DNA of 64,000 nucleotides, from contig NZ_JAAOJA010000007.1 of assembly GCF_013184545.1 (NCBI RefSeq), positions 186,001 through 250,000 of the forward strand. Direction: 5' to 3'. A program made the translations under genes and the position numbers. Position 1 is the first letter of the stretch; every line of letters begins with the position of its first letter. This DNA comes from Pseudomonas tumuqii (GTDB lineage Bacteria > Pseudomonadota > Gammaproteobacteria > Pseudomonadales > Pseudomonadaceae). Positions 18,612-27,954 of the stretch are shown here, one piece after another. The notes beneath the pieces were generated by a model, which made no database searches, had not been told where the DNA came from, and worked only from the letters and a program-made list of their open reading frames with translations.

Positions 18612-19040
18612 ATGCCAGTCGTGAATTTCCACCTTGTGGAAGGCCATTGCTCTGCCGAGCAAAAAGTTCGCTTGCTCAAGGCCGCTTCACAGCTTTACAG
18701 CAAGGTATTGCTTTCCCCTATGGAGCGAGTACGGGCGCTTATCACGTTGCATGCGGCGGATGAGTTCGCCGTGGCCGGCGACACTGCCAGCGCCAACGGC
18801 CTGCATGCGCCGTACTTTGACTTCATCGTGCTGGAAGGGCGTCCGCTGGACGAACGTCAGCAGCTGATGGCCGGGTTCACCACGTTGCTGGTCGACATCC
18901 TGGCGGTTGATCGCAGTTTCGTGCGCGGCCGATGCATCCGCGTAGAACCGCAGGACTGGTCCATCGGGGGGCTTGCTGCCGATGTACTACGCGAGCAGGA
19001 AATCAGTGCTCGTGCCGCCAGGCTTGGAGCCGCCGGATGA
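18612..19040 (+). CDS. two-domain tautomerase superfamily protein
   Basis: A 142-residue protein that begins MPVVNFHLVEG, so Pro becomes the N-terminal residue as in 4-oxalocrotonate tautomerase. The first half (1-65) resembles LapI, including VRALI. The second half, 'FIVLEGRPLDERQQLMAGFTT', repeats the beta-alpha pattern without an N-terminal Pro. This is the fused 4-OT layout of cis-CaaD and MSAD-like enzymes (about 130-150 residues). The ATG at 18612 is chosen because it gives the catalytic Pro; an in-frame start at 18540 adds 24 unrelated residues. It ends in an ATGA overlap with the next gene. Confidence 0.8.
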   Translation: MPVVNFHLVEGHCSAEQKVRLLKAASQLYSKVLLSPMERVRALITLHAADEFAVAGDTASANGLHAPYFDFIVLEGRPLDERQQLMAGFTTLLVDILAVDRSFVRGRCIRVEPQDWSIGGLAADVLREQEISARAARLGAAG

Positions 19041-19495
19041 AAACCCAGGAACTGTATTGCGATGAAATAGCCACCCTGAACTGGGTGGGTGCTTCGCTTG
19101 CTGTTGAGTCGGCGCTAAGCCGCGCCGAGCGACTGGGGATCAAGGTCAATGCGGCGGTCGTCGATCGCCACGGTAATACCCTGGCCTATTTGCGCATGAG
19201 CGGAGCCTTTCTACATTCCGAGGGGCTGGCAATCGACAAGGCCTATACCGCCGCCAGTTTTGGCTTTGCAACCAAGGAGTGGATGGACAAGATCGGTGAC
19301 GATGAGCGATTGCGCATTGGTCTCACCAGCCGTCCGCGCCTAGTGGTACTTGGTGGAGGTGTTCCCATCATGGTTGACGGCATCTGTATCGGCGGTATTG
19401 GGATCTCGGGTGGTACCGAAGCACAAGATGAGATTTGTGCCAATGCCGCTTTAGAAGCCTTAGGACTTTCGCCAACAGTCACTTCCATTAGGTGA
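19037..19495 (+). CDS. GlcG/HbpS (DUF336) family protein
   Basis: A 152-residue protein with the GlcG/HbpS pattern: 'NAAVVDRHGNTLAYLRMSGAFLHSEGLAIDKAYTAASFG' and 'VLGGGVPIMVDGICIGGIGISGGT'. Family members bind haem or cobalamin-like ligands, or stabilise partner enzymes, and often sit in aromatic or diol catabolic operons. No signal peptide is visible, so it is probably cytoplasmic. It overlaps the tautomerase gene by four bases and lies nine bases before the ferredoxin gene, so the three form one unit. Confidence 0.85.
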   Translation: MKTQELYCDEIATLNWVGASLAVESALSRAERLGIKVNAAVVDRHGNTLAYLRMSGAFLHSEGLAIDKAYTAASFGFATKEWMDKIGDDERLRIGLTSRPRLVVLGGGVPIMVDGICIGGIGISGGTEAQDEICANAALEALGLSPTVTSIR

Positions 19496-19504
19496 GAGCG
19501 GGCC

Positions 19505-19861
19505 ATGAAACATCAGGTCTTAATTGAAGATACCGGAGAGTACTACTCCTGCGATGAGCGGGAGTCTGTACTGGATGGCATGGCTCGTCTTGGCCGTCGT
19601 GGCATTCCAGTAGGCTGCCGTGGAGGCGGATGTGGAGTTTGTAAGGTGCAGGTTATTGAGGGCCTTTTTGAGGCAAAGGCTATGAGCCGGACGCATATCA
19701 GCGTGGAAGAGCTGGCCGCCGGGACGGTATTAGCTTGTCGCGTAATGCCGCACAGCGACTTATGCGTACACGTTATCGGCAAGATGAAAAAGGCAGTTTG
19801 TAAGAGTCATGAAGGGCTGCTGGGGACTCACGATTCTTCAAATAAAAACGGTGACGGTTGA
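19505..19861 (+). CDS. XylT/DmpQ-like [2Fe-2S] ferredoxin
   Basis: A 118-residue plant-type ferredoxin. 'VGCRGGGCGVCKVQV' and the later 'LACRVMPHSDLCV' give the four cluster cysteines and match the DmpQ/XylT group. Those ferredoxins reduce the oxidised iron of catechol 2,3-dioxygenase and so rescue it from inactivation by 4-alkylcatechols. In dmp the gene lies directly upstream of the dioxygenase. Here it is about 12 kb away at the far end of the cluster, which is unusual. About 25 residues beyond the domain form a polar tail. Confidence 0.88.
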   Translation: MKHQVLIEDTGEYYSCDERESVLDGMARLGRRGIPVGCRGGGCGVCKVQVIEGLFEAKAMSRTHISVEELAAGTVLACRVMPHSDLCVHVIGKMKKAVCKSHEGLLGTHDSSNKNGDG

Positions 19862-20417
19862 GCTTTTTTGGCGCGGCCGCCAGAGCGGGGGCGGCACTTA
19901 AGAGTTTGCTTATGAGCCGCTTAGAAAATTCTGAAGAAGACTTCCTGATTTTGGCAAAAGACCCGGGGTGACTCAGTACTCTTGTCAGTTCGCCGATCAG
20001 CTCCCATTGCTGGTCTAGTTCGTTGCCTACAGCCTCCATCCTGGCGATCATCTGCGAGCCTGCGCCGCGGACAGCTGGGTCAGCGCTGCATAGCAAGTCG
20101 AACGACAACGAGGTGGTCGCGATAGTCAGGCGGGTGATGCTGCAATGACCAGCACAGCGGCGTTGCAGGTCTGCCCGCTCGACAGAGCGACAAGCCGGTG
20201 CATGAAGCGCAGGCGTTCGAACATGATCCAAGCTCCAGAACGGTCGAAGGTGACCCGGGGGCAGGATCTAACCGGGCGCTAGTGGCTGTCCTCGAGAAAA
20301 AGTGGATGTGGAGGTGTCGGTTTAGGAGGAGGCGAAGACGGCCTTGCTTCCTGCGGGTGATCCTCCTCTGGTCTGCCGGTCTCGTGCCGGCATTGAAGGG
20401 GCTGAGGTCTGCGTGTA
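19862..20417. other. gap between the lap tail and the SOS cassette
   Basis: No recognisable gene. A minus-strand open frame covers 19773-20231 but has no family match I know and overlaps the ferredoxin gene. It may be a decayed insertion. No clear terminator was found after the ferredoxin gene. Confidence 0.4.
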
Positions 20418-20433
20418 CTGTATGTGCATACAG
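20418..20433. promoter_or_regulatory. LexA box of the imuA-imuB-dnaE2 operon
   Basis: CTGTATGTGCATACAG fits the LexA consensus CTG-N10-CAG with a fully symmetric interior. It lies 148 bp before the first imuA start. It shows SOS control of the mutagenesis cassette, as known in pseudomonads. The tandem duplication starts downstream of it, so there is only one box for both imuA copies. Confidence 0.93.
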
Positions 20434-20481
20434 TTATTTTGAGTTCGCTGATATGCCTGATCCCTGGCAACCCCCTGCATC

Positions 20482-21085
20482 TTCAGTCCGTACCCGGCAT
20501 GGACGTCATCCGTTGCCGGGCCGGTCCTGGCGCATCGCGCTGGTCCCAGGTTTTTCCCGGGCAATGGCGAGGCGAGGGTAATGGGCGCTGTCGTGGCGCT
20601 GGATGATCTGCTGCAGCAGCGGCGGATCTGGAAAGCTCAGCCGACGCCATTGCCGCCGAGTGCCCAGCCCACCGGGCATGCCGCGTTGGATGCACTGCTG
20701 CCGACGGGTGGCTGGCCCGAATCGGCGTTGAGCGAGATCCTCATGCCCAGTGAAGGGGTTGGCGAGTTGCAGCTGTTGTGGCCGACCCTGGCGCGGTTGA
20801 CCCGCAATGCCGAACGGGTGGTGCTGGTGGCGCCGCCCCATGTGCCGTACCCACAGGCCTGGCAGGTCGCCGGGGTGGATCTGCGCTGGCTGGCGATCAT
20901 CCAGGCCTGCGGCCGTGATGCCCTATGGGCGACTGAGCAATGCCTGCGCTCGGGCAGTTGCGGCGCGGTGCTGTGCTGGCCGCAGCGGGCCGACGACCGC
21001 GCCCTGCGCCGGCTGCAGGTGGCGGCGGAAACCGGACAGACGCTGGCCTTCGCCTATCGTTCGTTGCAGGAGGCGATCAACCCCT
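20482..21085 (+). repeat. 604-bp tandem duplication, copy 1
   Basis: This block is repeated directly at 21086-21689. It spans about 99 bp of imuA leader and the first 168 codons of imuA. The two copies differ at one base by my reading (21061 T, 21665 C). The unit length is not a multiple of three, so copy 1 runs out of frame at the junction. Confidence 0.95.
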
Positions 21086-21210
21086 TTCAGTCCGTACCCG
21101 GCATGGACGTCATCCGTTGCCGGGCCGGTCCTGGCGCATCGCGCTGGTCCCAGGTTTTTCCCGGGCAATGGCGAGGCGAGGGTAATGGGCGCTGTCGTGG
21201 CGCTGGATGA
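20581..21210 (+). pseudogene. truncated imuA (duplication copy)
   Basis: The first 168 residues are those of ImuA with one Ser-for-Pro change near the end. At the junction (21085/21086) the frame enters the duplicated leader and reads 41 unrelated residues (FQSVPGMD onward) before a stop. The product lacks the normal C-terminal tail. It lies directly behind the LexA box and would be translated first. Its stop lies 26 bases inside the intact imuA, so translation may be coupled. It may be inert or may interfere with ImuA. Confidence 0.88.
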
Positions 21211-21689
21211 TCTGCTGCAGCAGCGGCGGATCTGGAAAGCTCAGCCGACGCCATTGCCGCCGAGTGCCCAGCCCACCGGGCATGCCGCGTTGGATGCACT
21301 GCTGCCGACGGGTGGCTGGCCCGAATCGGCGTTGAGCGAGATCCTCATGCCCAGTGAAGGGGTTGGCGAGTTGCAGCTGTTGTGGCCGACCCTGGCGCGG
21401 TTGACCCGCAATGCCGAACGGGTGGTGCTGGTGGCGCCGCCCCATGTGCCGTACCCACAGGCCTGGCAGGTCGCCGGGGTGGATCTGCGCTGGCTGGCGA
21501 TCATCCAGGCCTGCGGCCGTGATGCCCTATGGGCGACTGAGCAATGCCTGCGCTCGGGCAGTTGCGGCGCGGTGCTGTGCTGGCCGCAGCGGGCCGACGA
21601 CCGCGCCCTGCGCCGGCTGCAGGTGGCGGCGGAAACCGGACAGACGCTGGCCTTCGCCTATCGTCCGTTGCAGGAGGCGATCAACCCCT
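21086..21689 (+). repeat. 604-bp tandem duplication, copy 2
   Basis: Second unit of the direct repeat. It continues without a break into the rest of imuA, so this copy keeps the ancestral arrangement downstream. Only a few bases are shared at the breakpoints, and no insertion sequence is seen. Confidence 0.95.
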
Positions 21690-21802
21690 CGCCGGCGGCG
21701 TTACGTATTGCCGTCGATGCGCGTCCGGCGCAGGTGCGTGTGCTCAAGTGCCGCGGTGGCTTGCCTTCTTCCGCCGCCATCCCGCTTGCGGCGGGGCAGT
21801 GA
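21185..21802 (+). CDS. imuA: SOS mutagenesis protein ImuA, intact copy
   Basis: A 205-residue RecA/SulA-like protein of the ImuA family. 'HAALDALLPTGGWPESALSEIL' and 'ELQLLWPTLARLTRNAERVVLVAPPHVPYPQAW' are typical. With ImuB and DnaE2 it forms the damage-induced mutasome for translesion synthesis. In this operon it is the first complete gene. It starts inside the tail of the truncated copy and ends seven bases before imuB. The start ATG at 21185 has GGCGAGGGTA upstream, the same as in copy 1. Confidence 0.93.
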   Translation: MGAVVALDDLLQQRRIWKAQPTPLPPSAQPTGHAALDALLPTGGWPESALSEILMPSEGVGELQLLWPTLARLTRNAERVVLVAPPHVPYPQAWQVAGVDLRWLAIIQACGRDALWATEQCLRSGSCGAVLCWPQRADDRALRRLQVAAETGQTLAFAYRPLQEAINPSPAALRIAVDARPAQVRVLKCRGGLPSSAAIPLAAGQ

Positions 21803-21809
21803 GGTAAGC

Positions 21810-23225
21810 ATGCGCTGGGCTTGTGTATTGCTGCCGCAACTGGCACTGGATGGCGTGCTGCGCCGTTGCAGCGATCCCGACGCGCCGCTGGCCCTGGTCA
21901 CCGGCACGGCGCAGCGCCGCGTGCTGCAAACGGTCAACCCGGCGGCCCGTGCGCTCGGCCTGCGCGCCGGGCAATCGCTGACCGCGGCCCATGCGTTGAC
22001 CCACGACTTCACCTTGGTCGAGTACGCTCCCGATGAGATCGAACGCTGGCAGCGGTTCCTCGCGGCCTGGGGCTATCGCTTCAGTTCCCACGTCAGCCTG
22101 TGCTACCCGCGCACCCTGCTGCTGGAAATCGAATCCAGCCTGGCGCTGTTCGGCCCCTGGCCCCGTTTCGAGGCGCGCTTGCGCGAGGAACTGACGGCCC
22201 TGGGGTTTCGCCACCGCATCGTCGCCGCGCCGAATCCGCTGGCCGCACGCATCCTGGCCAACGCCCATGACGGTCTGGCCATCGCCAATGACGAGGCCAT
22301 GCGCGAAACGCTGGGCAGGATGCCCGTCGAGCGCATTGGCCTCGCCCGCGAGGTGGCCACGGCCTTTGCCCGTATGGGCCTGCGCACCCTGAGTCAGGTG
22401 CTGGCGCTACCGCGCGACACCTTGGCGCGGCGCTTCCCGGCACAGGTGCAGCTGCATCTGGATACCTTGCTCGGCGAGCGTGCGCTGGCCCTGGACTGTT
22501 ACGTGCCGCCGGACCGGTTCGATGGACGCATCGAGCTGAACTTCGAGGTCGAGTCGCATCAGGCCCTGCTGTTCCCGTTGCGCCGGCTGACCGCCGACCT
22601 GGCCGCCTTCCTTGCCGGACGCGATAGCGGCGTGCAGCGCTTCGCCCTGCACCTGCAGCATGCGGATGCCGCGGACAGCGTCATCCAGGTTGGCCTGCTG
22701 AGTGCCGAGCGCGACCCGGCCATGCTCTTCGAGCTGGCGCGTGGCCGCCTGGAACAGGTGCAGGTGGTCACGCCGGTACGTGGGGTGCGCCTACTGGCGC
22801 GCGAGCTGCCGGCCTTCGTCCCGGAACACCGCGAACTGTTCGACGAGCGTCCCCAGCAATCGCTGCCCTGGGAGCAACTGCGCGAGCGGCTGCGCGCGCG
22901 CTTGGGCGACGAGGCGGTGCAGGGCCTGCGCGCCCAGGCCGACCATCGCCCCGAGCATGCCTGGCAGGCGGCCGGCGATGGCAAGCCGGGGCCCATCCTG
23001 CAAGGCCCGTCACGCCCGGGCTGGTTGTTGCGCCAACCCATGCCGCTGCGCGAATCTGCTCCGCGCATCCTGGCTGGCCCCGAACGCATCGAATCCGGCT
23101 GGTGGGACGGTGGCGATGTGCGCCGCGACTACTACCTGATCGAAACCCGCTCCGGGCAGCGCGCCTGGGCCTATCGTCCGCTCGGCGAAAGTGGGCCGTT
23201 CATGTTGCAGGGCTGGTTCGCATGA
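21810..23225 (+). CDS. imuB: Y-family polymerase-like protein ImuB
   Basis: A 471-residue DinB-related protein. The N-terminus ([20 protein letters not shown]) lacks the acidic catalytic residues of true Y-family polymerases, as usual for ImuB, which acts as a hub. '[12 protein letters not shown]' near residue 350 is a candidate beta-clamp-binding motif. It links the clamp, ImuA and DnaE2. The ATG at 21810 with GAGGTAAGC upstream is chosen over earlier in-frame starts inside imuA. The stop overlaps the dnaE2 start (ATGA). Confidence 0.93.
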   Translation: MRWACVLLPQLALDGVLRRCSDPDAPLALVTGTAQRRVLQTVNPAARALGLRAGQSLTAAHALTHDFTLVEYAPDEIERWQRFLAAWGYRFSSHVSLCYPRTLLLEIESSLALFGPWPRFEARLREELTALGFRHRIVAAPNPLAARILANAHDGLAIANDEAMRETLGRMPVERIGLAREVATAFARMGLRTLSQVLALPRDTLARRFPAQVQLHLDTLLGERALALDCYVPPDRFDGRIELNFEVESHQALLFPLRRLTADLAAFLAGRDSGVQRFALHLQHADAADSVIQVGLLSAERDPAMLFELARGRLEQVQVVTPVRGVRLLARELPAFVPEHRELFDERPQQSLPWEQLRERLRARLGDEAVQGLRAQADHRPEHAWQAAGDGKPGPILQGPSRPGWLLRQPMPLRESAPRILAGPERIESGWWDGGDVRRDYYLIETRSGQRAWAYRPLGESGPFMLQGWFA

Positions 23226-26200
23226 ACGGCAAGTACGCCGAGCTGCATTGCCTGTCCAACTTCAGCTTCCAGCGTGGTGCCTCCAGCGCCCGCGAGCTGT
23301 TCGAGCGGGCCAAGCGCCACGGTTACCAGGCCTTGGCGATCACCGACGAGTGCACCCTGGCCGGTATTGTGCGTGCCTGGCAGGCCGCCAAGGCATGCGA
23401 GTTGCCGCTGATCGTTGGCAGCGAGATGCGGATCGAGGGCGGCCCCAAGCTGGTGCTGCTGGTCGAGAACCTCGCCGGCTACCAGCGCTTGTGCCGGCTC
23501 ATCACCCTGGCGCGGCGGCGCGCGGCGAAGGGTGAATACCGCCTGCTGCGAGAGGATTTCAGCGCGCCGCTGGAGGGGTTGTTGGCGTTATGGATCGTCG
23601 ACGAGGCGCCCGATCCGGCGCCAGGGCCGTGGCTGCGCAGCCTCTTTGGCGAGCGCCTGTGGCTGGCGGTGGAACTGCACCATGGCGCGGACGATGCGCA
23701 GCGCCTGACACGCCTGCAGGCACTGGCCGCCACGCTGGGCATACCGATGGTGGCCAGTGGCGATGTGCACATGCATGCCCGTGGTCGCCGCGCCCTGCAG
23801 GACTGCATGACCGCCATCCGCCACCACTGCACGGTGGCCGACGCCGGTCAGCGGCTGTTCGCCAATGGCGAACGGCATTTGCGTTCGCGCCAGGCGCTGG
23901 CCGAGCTTTACCCACCGGAGCTGCTGGCCGAGACGCTGCGCATCGCCGCGCGCTGCACCTTCGACCTCGGCCAGTTGCGTTACCAGTACCCCCGCGAGCT
24001 GGTGCCTGAAGGCCATACGCCGACCACCTGGCTGCGCGAGCTGACCGAGCAGGGCATGCGTTGGCGTTGGCCCAAGGGCATCCCGGCGAAGTGCCGAGAA
24101 CAGGCTGAGATGGAGTTGGGGCTGATCGCCGAGCTGGGGTATGAGAGCTATTTCCTCACTGTGCACGATATCGTCCAGTTCGCCCGCACTCAGAGCATCC
24201 TCTGCCAGGGCCGCGGCTCGGCGGCCAACTCGACGGTGTGCTACGTCCTGGGCATCACCGAAATCGACCCGGGGCGCATGAACATGCTGTTCGAGCGCTT
24301 CCTCTCCAGGGAGCGCAACGAGCCGCCGGATATCGATGTGGACTTCGAACACGAGCGGCGCGAGGAAGTGTTGCAGTACGTGTTCCGGCGCTATGGTCGG
24401 GGCAGGGCGGCGCTTACCGCCGTCGCCAGCACCTATCACGGCGCCGGCGCGGTGCGCGATATCGCCAAGGCCCTCGGCCTGCCGCCGGACCAGGTCAACG
24501 CCCTGGCTGATTGTTGTGGCCGCTGGAGTGATAAGGAGCCGCCGCTCGAGCGGCTACGTGAAGCTGGCTTCGATCCGGACAGCCCGGTGTTGCGTCGGGT
24601 ACTGGCGCTGACCGGCGAGTTGATCGGCTTTCCCCGTCACCTCTCGCAGCATCCGGGCGGCTTCGTCATCTCCGAGCAACCGCTGGATACCCTGGTGCCG
24701 GTGGAGAACGCGGCCATGGCCGAGCGCACCATCATCCAGTGGGACAAGGACGACCTCGACCTGGTCGGCCTGCTCAAGGTCGACATCCTCGCCCTCGGCA
24801 TGCTCAGTGCAATGCGGCGCAGCTTCGACCTGATCGAGCGTCACCGGGGTCAGCGCTGGACCCTGGCGACCCTGCCTGCGGAAGACCCCGCCACCTACGC
24901 AATGATCAGCCGCGCCGACACCATCGGCGTGTTCCAGATCGAATCGCGCGCGCAGATGGCGATGCTGCCGCGCCTGCGGCCGAAGACTTTCTACGACCTG
25001 GTGATCCAGGTCGCCATCGTCCGCCCCGGGCCGATCCAGGGGGACATGGTTCATCCCTACCTGCGCCGACGTAATGGCGAGGAGGCGGTCGTCTATCCTT
25101 CCGCGGAACTCGAGGTCGTCTTCAAACGCACCCTGGGGGTTCCGCTGTTCCAGGAACAGGTCATGCAGCTGGCGATAGTCGCCGCCGACTACACGCCGGG
25201 CGAGGCCGATGAGTTGCGGCGTTCCATGGCTGCCTGGAAACGCCATGGCGGCCTGGAACCGCATCGTCAGCGCCTGACCGAACGCATGCTCGCAAAGGGT
25301 TACACGGCGGACTTCACCGCGCGCATCTTCGAGCAGATCAAGGGTTTCGGCAGCTATGGTTTTCCGGAGTCTCACGCGGCCAGCTTCGCCTTGCTCACCT
25401 ACGCCAGTTGCTGGCTGAAATGCCACGAGCCGGCCATCTACGCCTGCGCGCTGATCAACAGTTGGCCGATGGGCTTCTACAGCCCCGACCAGGTGCTACA
25501 GGACGCGCGCCGTCACGACATCGAAGTGCGCCCGCTGGACGTGCGCCACAGCGAGTGGGATTGCTCCCTGGAGCCAGGCAAGGAGGGGGCCTTGGCCATT
25601 CGTCTGGGCCTGCGCATGGTGCGCGGGTTCCGCGAGGAGGATGCTCGGCGCATCGAAGACTCCCGGCGCGATCGGCCCTTCGCAGATGTCGCCGACCTCT
25701 GCTACCGCGCCGGGCTCGATGCCCGTGCGCGTGAACTGTTGGCCGATTGCGGCGCCTTGCGCGGCCTGGCCGGGCATCGCCACAGCGCCCGCTGGGCGGT
25801 GGCCGGTGTCGAGGTGCAGCCGCCGTTGTTCGCCAACCTGCCGGCGCGGGAGGAGGCCCAGGTGGCGTTGCCATTGCCGACGGTGGGCGAGGATCTGCAT
25901 ACCGATTACGCCACCGTCGGTACCACCCTCGGCCCGCATCCACTGGCCATGCTGCGTTGCCAGCTCAGAGCCCAGCGCTGCCGCAGCTCGCGCGATCTGC
26001 TCACCGTCGAGCATGGGCGCAACGTCAGCGTGGCCGGTCTGGTGACCGGCCGGCAGCGGCCACAGACCGCCAGCGGGGTGATCTTCGTCACCCTGGAGGA
26101 CGAGTACGGCATGGTCAATGTGGTGGTTTGGCACGACCTCGCCGAGCGTCAGCGGCGGGTATTGGTCAACTCGCAGTTGCTACGAGTGGATGGCCATCTG

Positions 26201-26299
26201 GAGTCCAAGGACGGCGTGCGTCATCTGATCGCGGGGCGTTTGAGCGACCTGACGCCGCTGTTGGTTGGACTGGATGTGCGGAGTCGGGATTTTCAGTGA
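23222..26299 (+). CDS. dnaE2: error-prone DNA polymerase III alpha subunit DnaE2
   Basis: A 1025-residue C-family polymerase. It has an N-terminal PHP domain ([17 protein letters not shown]), the catalytic segment [19 protein letters not shown], the '[27 protein letters not shown]' helix-hairpin region and a C-terminal OB fold. It is the translesion polymerase of the ImuABC mutasome and is induced by DNA damage through the LexA box at 20418. The start is the ATG at 23222 overlapping the imuB stop; length fits the family. Confidence 0.96.
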   Translation: MNGKYAELHCLSNFSFQRGASSARELFERAKRHGYQALAITDECTLAGIVRAWQAAKACELPLIVGSEMRIEGGPKLVLLVENLAGYQRLCRLITLARRRAAKGEYRLLREDFSAPLEGLLALWIVDEAPDPAPGPWLRSLFGERLWLAVELHHGADDAQRLTRLQALAATLGIPMVASGDVHMHARGRRALQDCMTAIRHHCTVADAGQRLFANGERHLRSRQALAELYPPELLAETLRIAARCTFDLGQLRYQYPRELVPEGHTPTTWLRELTEQGMRWRWPKGIPAKCREQAEMELGLIAELGYESYFLTVHDIVQFARTQSILCQGRGSAANSTVCYVLGITEIDPGRMNMLFERFLSRERNEPPDIDVDFEHERREEVLQYVFRRYGRGRAALTAVASTYHGAGAVRDIAKALGLPPDQVNALADCCGRWSDKEPPLERLREAGFDPDSPVLRRVLALTGELIGFPRHLSQHPGGFVISEQPLDTLVPVENAAMAERTIIQWDKDDLDLVGLLKVDILALGMLSAMRRSFDLIERHRGQRWTLATLPAEDPATYAMISRADTIGVFQIESRAQMAMLPRLRPKTFYDLVIQVAIVRPGPIQGDMVHPYLRRRNGEEAVVYPSAELEVVFKRTLGVPLFQEQVMQLAIVAADYTPGEADELRRSMAAWKRHGGLEPHRQRLTERMLAKGYTADFTARIFEQIKGFGSYGFPESHAASFALLTYASCWLKCHEPAIYACALINSWPMGFYSPDQVLQDARRHDIEVRPLDVRHSEWDCSLEPGKEGALAIRLGLRMVRGFREEDARRIEDSRRDRPFADVADLCYRAGLDARARELLADCGALRGLAGHRHSARWAVAGVEVQPPLFANLPAREEAQVALPLPTVGEDLHTDYATVGTTLGPHPLAMLRCQLRAQRCRSSRDLLTVEHGRNVSVAGLVTGRQRPQTASGVIFVTLEDEYGMVNVVVWHDLAERQRRVLVNSQLLRVDGHLESKDGVRHLIAGRLSDLTPLLVGLDVRSRDFQ

Positions 26300-26424
26300 A
26301 GCCGGGGGGATGGCTTGGCAGGCGGAATATGGCTGCCACTAAGGGCCGTCAGAAAGCGAAGTCGTCCTGTCCGAGGTAGTTTTAACCACCTTTTGACTCA
26401 GCAAGGTCAGTGGGGGCAATGGCA

Positions 26425-26607
26425 TCAGCTATGTGCTGCACGCTCGAACACCTCGTCCGCCCATTGGTTCAGGCTCTTGCCGGCCGCCTGGGCGGCGATG
26501 GTGGCGGCAGCGTGCACTTCAGGGCGAATACGCAGCATCACCTTGCCTGACGCCGGCTTATTCGGGCTGACTCCGCGCTCGGCACAATCGGCCAGGTAGT
26601 CATCCAA
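26425..26607 (-). pseudogene. remnant of a HicB-type antitoxin gene
   Basis: The frame encodes about 60 residues: 'DYLADCAERGVSPNKPASGKVMLRIRPEVHAAATIAAQAAGKSLNQWADEVFERAAHS'. This matches the C-terminal DNA-binding part of HicB antitoxins. The usual N-terminal half (about 50 residues) is absent, a stop stands directly before the only possible start (TTG), and no hicA toxin is visible beside it. It looks like the decayed end of a toxin-antitoxin pair between dnaE2 and the DksA-like gene. Confidence 0.7.
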
Positions 26608-26779
26608 TCAGGTTTGGAGGCGGATAGAGGACGGCAGCCGTGGCTGGTGAAGGGCTATCCTGGCTGGCTCCGATGACGATCAGTGTTGGATAATTGGCCC
26701 ATGAGGCGCTGGAGCGGCGAGATGAGCATGGGCTCAGCTATCCAGAAAGCGGAGCAGGTGGGTGAAGAGGATGCATGGC

Positions 26780-27184
26780 ATGACACGAGACGAACTACTT
26801 TCAGCCGCTGAGTCCGACTACATGAACGAGGCTCAGCTGGCTTTTTTCAAGGCGCTGCTGCTCGCCCAGTTGGACGAGTGCAAAGAACGTGTCGAAAGCG
26901 GCAAGGCGCGTCTGGCCGAGCTGGAACGGCCGATCGATGTGGCGGATGTCGCCTCTATCGAAGAGGAGCGCATGACGCTGCTGCACCTGATCGATCGCGA
27001 CCGCAGGGTGCTTCCCGCATTCCAGCAAGCCTTGGCGCGGATCGACGATGGCAGTTATGGCTGGTGTGACGACACCGGTGAACCGATTGGCCTGCAGCGG
27101 CTGTTGTTGAGCCCCACCACGGCCTTGTCCGTCGAGGCCAAGCAACGCCGAGAATTGTTGGAGCGGCACATGAGTCACGCCTGA
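26780..27184 (+). CDS. dksA2: cysteine-poor DksA-like transcription factor
   Basis: A 134-residue protein with the DksA coiled coil (about 25-80) and a C-terminal 'zinc-finger' region. That region keeps only one of the four zinc cysteines: WCDDTGEP and then TALSVEAK instead of CxxC...CxxC. This is the DksA2 pattern of P. aeruginosa, which works without zinc. It binds RNA polymerase and acts with ppGpp. The ATG at 26780 with AAGAGG upstream fits the DksA2 length; GTG at 26762 is an alternative. It is convergent with hupB across a shared terminator. Confidence 0.8.
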   Translation: MTRDELLSAAESDYMNEAQLAFFKALLLAQLDECKERVESGKARLAELERPIDVADVASIEEERMTLLHLIDRDRRVLPAFQQALARIDDGSYGWCDDTGEPIGLQRLLLSPTTALSVEAKQRRELLERHMSHA

Positions 27185-27202
27185 GTGGCGTGCGTACATG
27201 CA

Positions 27203-27227
27203 AAAAGGGCCTGAATCAGGCCCTTTT
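27203..27227. terminator. bidirectional terminator between dksA2 and hupB
   Basis: Twelve-base arms AAAAGGGCCTGA and TCAGGCCCTTTT around one base, with T-runs in both directions. It serves two convergent genes. Confidence 0.9.
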
Positions 27228-27244
27228 GTCGTTCTGAGACGCGC

Positions 27245-27517
27245 TCAGTTCACCGCGTCTTTCAGCGTCTTGCCGGCTTTGAAACCGGGCAGTTTGGCCG
27301 CTGCGATCTTGATCGTGGCGCCGGTTTGCGGGTTGCGTCCATCGCGTGCAGCGCGTGCCTTCACCGCGAAGGTGCCGAAACCCACGAGGCTGACGCTTTC
27401 GCCATTTTGCAGGGCAGAAGAGATGGCGCCGGTGATGGCATCCAGGGCGCGGCCAGCAGTGGCCTTGGGCAGGTCAGTCGAGGCGGCGATGGCTTCAATC
27501 AGTTCAGCTTTGTTCAT
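27245..27517 (-). CDS. hupB: DNA-binding protein HU-beta
   Basis: A 90-residue HU protein. It has the dimerisation helices ([18 protein letters not shown]), the '[21 protein letters not shown]' arm with the intercalating proline, and the C-terminal '[22 protein letters not shown]'. It bends and compacts DNA and helps sigma-54 promoters and recombination. It is a single-gene unit with GGAACC upstream of ATG and its own terminator at 27203-27227. Pseudomonads often carry more than one HU gene; this may not be the copy next to lon. Confidence 0.95.
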   Translation of the reverse strand: MNKAELIEAIAASTDLPKATAGRALDAITGAISSALQNGESVSLVGFGTFAVKARAARDGRNPQTGATIKIAAAKLPGFKAGKTLKDAVN

Positions 27518-27564
27518 GGGCGGTTCCTTCTGGCGTTCTGAGAGGAGCGGATTATAGCCAAGCT

Positions 27565-27846
27565 TTATTCAGTGGTCTGGTGAATATCCAACACGGCCCA
27601 GACTTCCAGCCCTTGCTGCCGCACGGCTTTCTCGGCTTCAAGCCGAGCGGTGAGGGTGCTGATCGAGCGGGAACGGTATTCGAACCTGAAGGCAGGCCCC
27701 CCTGTTTTCTGTCTGACGCTCAACTCGACCAGGGTGTAAACCGTAGATCGCTTGGCTTTTTCTTGCGGGGTTGATTCTTTCGGGGATGAAGGGCTAAGGC
27801 CTAATGCCTCGCGCATTTCAGCTTCCGATATCTGCTTGGCGTTCAA
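27565..27846 (-). CDS. hypothetical protein, probably from an integrative element
   Basis: A 93-residue protein with a TTG start and AAGGAA upstream. The N-terminal third is polar and Pro/Ser rich; the rest, '[55 protein letters not shown]', looks like a small folded domain. I do not recognise the family. It lies downstream of the conjugation-ATPase remnant in the same direction, so it probably came with that element. Confidence 0.5.
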   Translation of the reverse strand: MNAKQISEAEMREALGLSPSSPKESTPQEKAKRSTVYTLVELSVRQKTGGPAFRFEYRSRSISTLTARLEAEKAVRQQGLEVWAVLDIHQTTE

Positions 27847-27954
27847 GTGGGGGCGTTTCCTTCAGGGGGTACAGTGGCTAGCCGTTCGTGGAGGCATGGG
27901 GTGGTCTGCGCTCGTTGTACCGTTTCGTATGTTTGCGGTGAAAAACCTTCAGTC

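Noticed and set aside
19773..20231. A 153-residue minus-strand frame between the ferredoxin gene and the SOS operon.
   Set aside because: It overlaps the ferredoxin gene, has no ribosome site I can support and no known family. At most it is a decayed gene.
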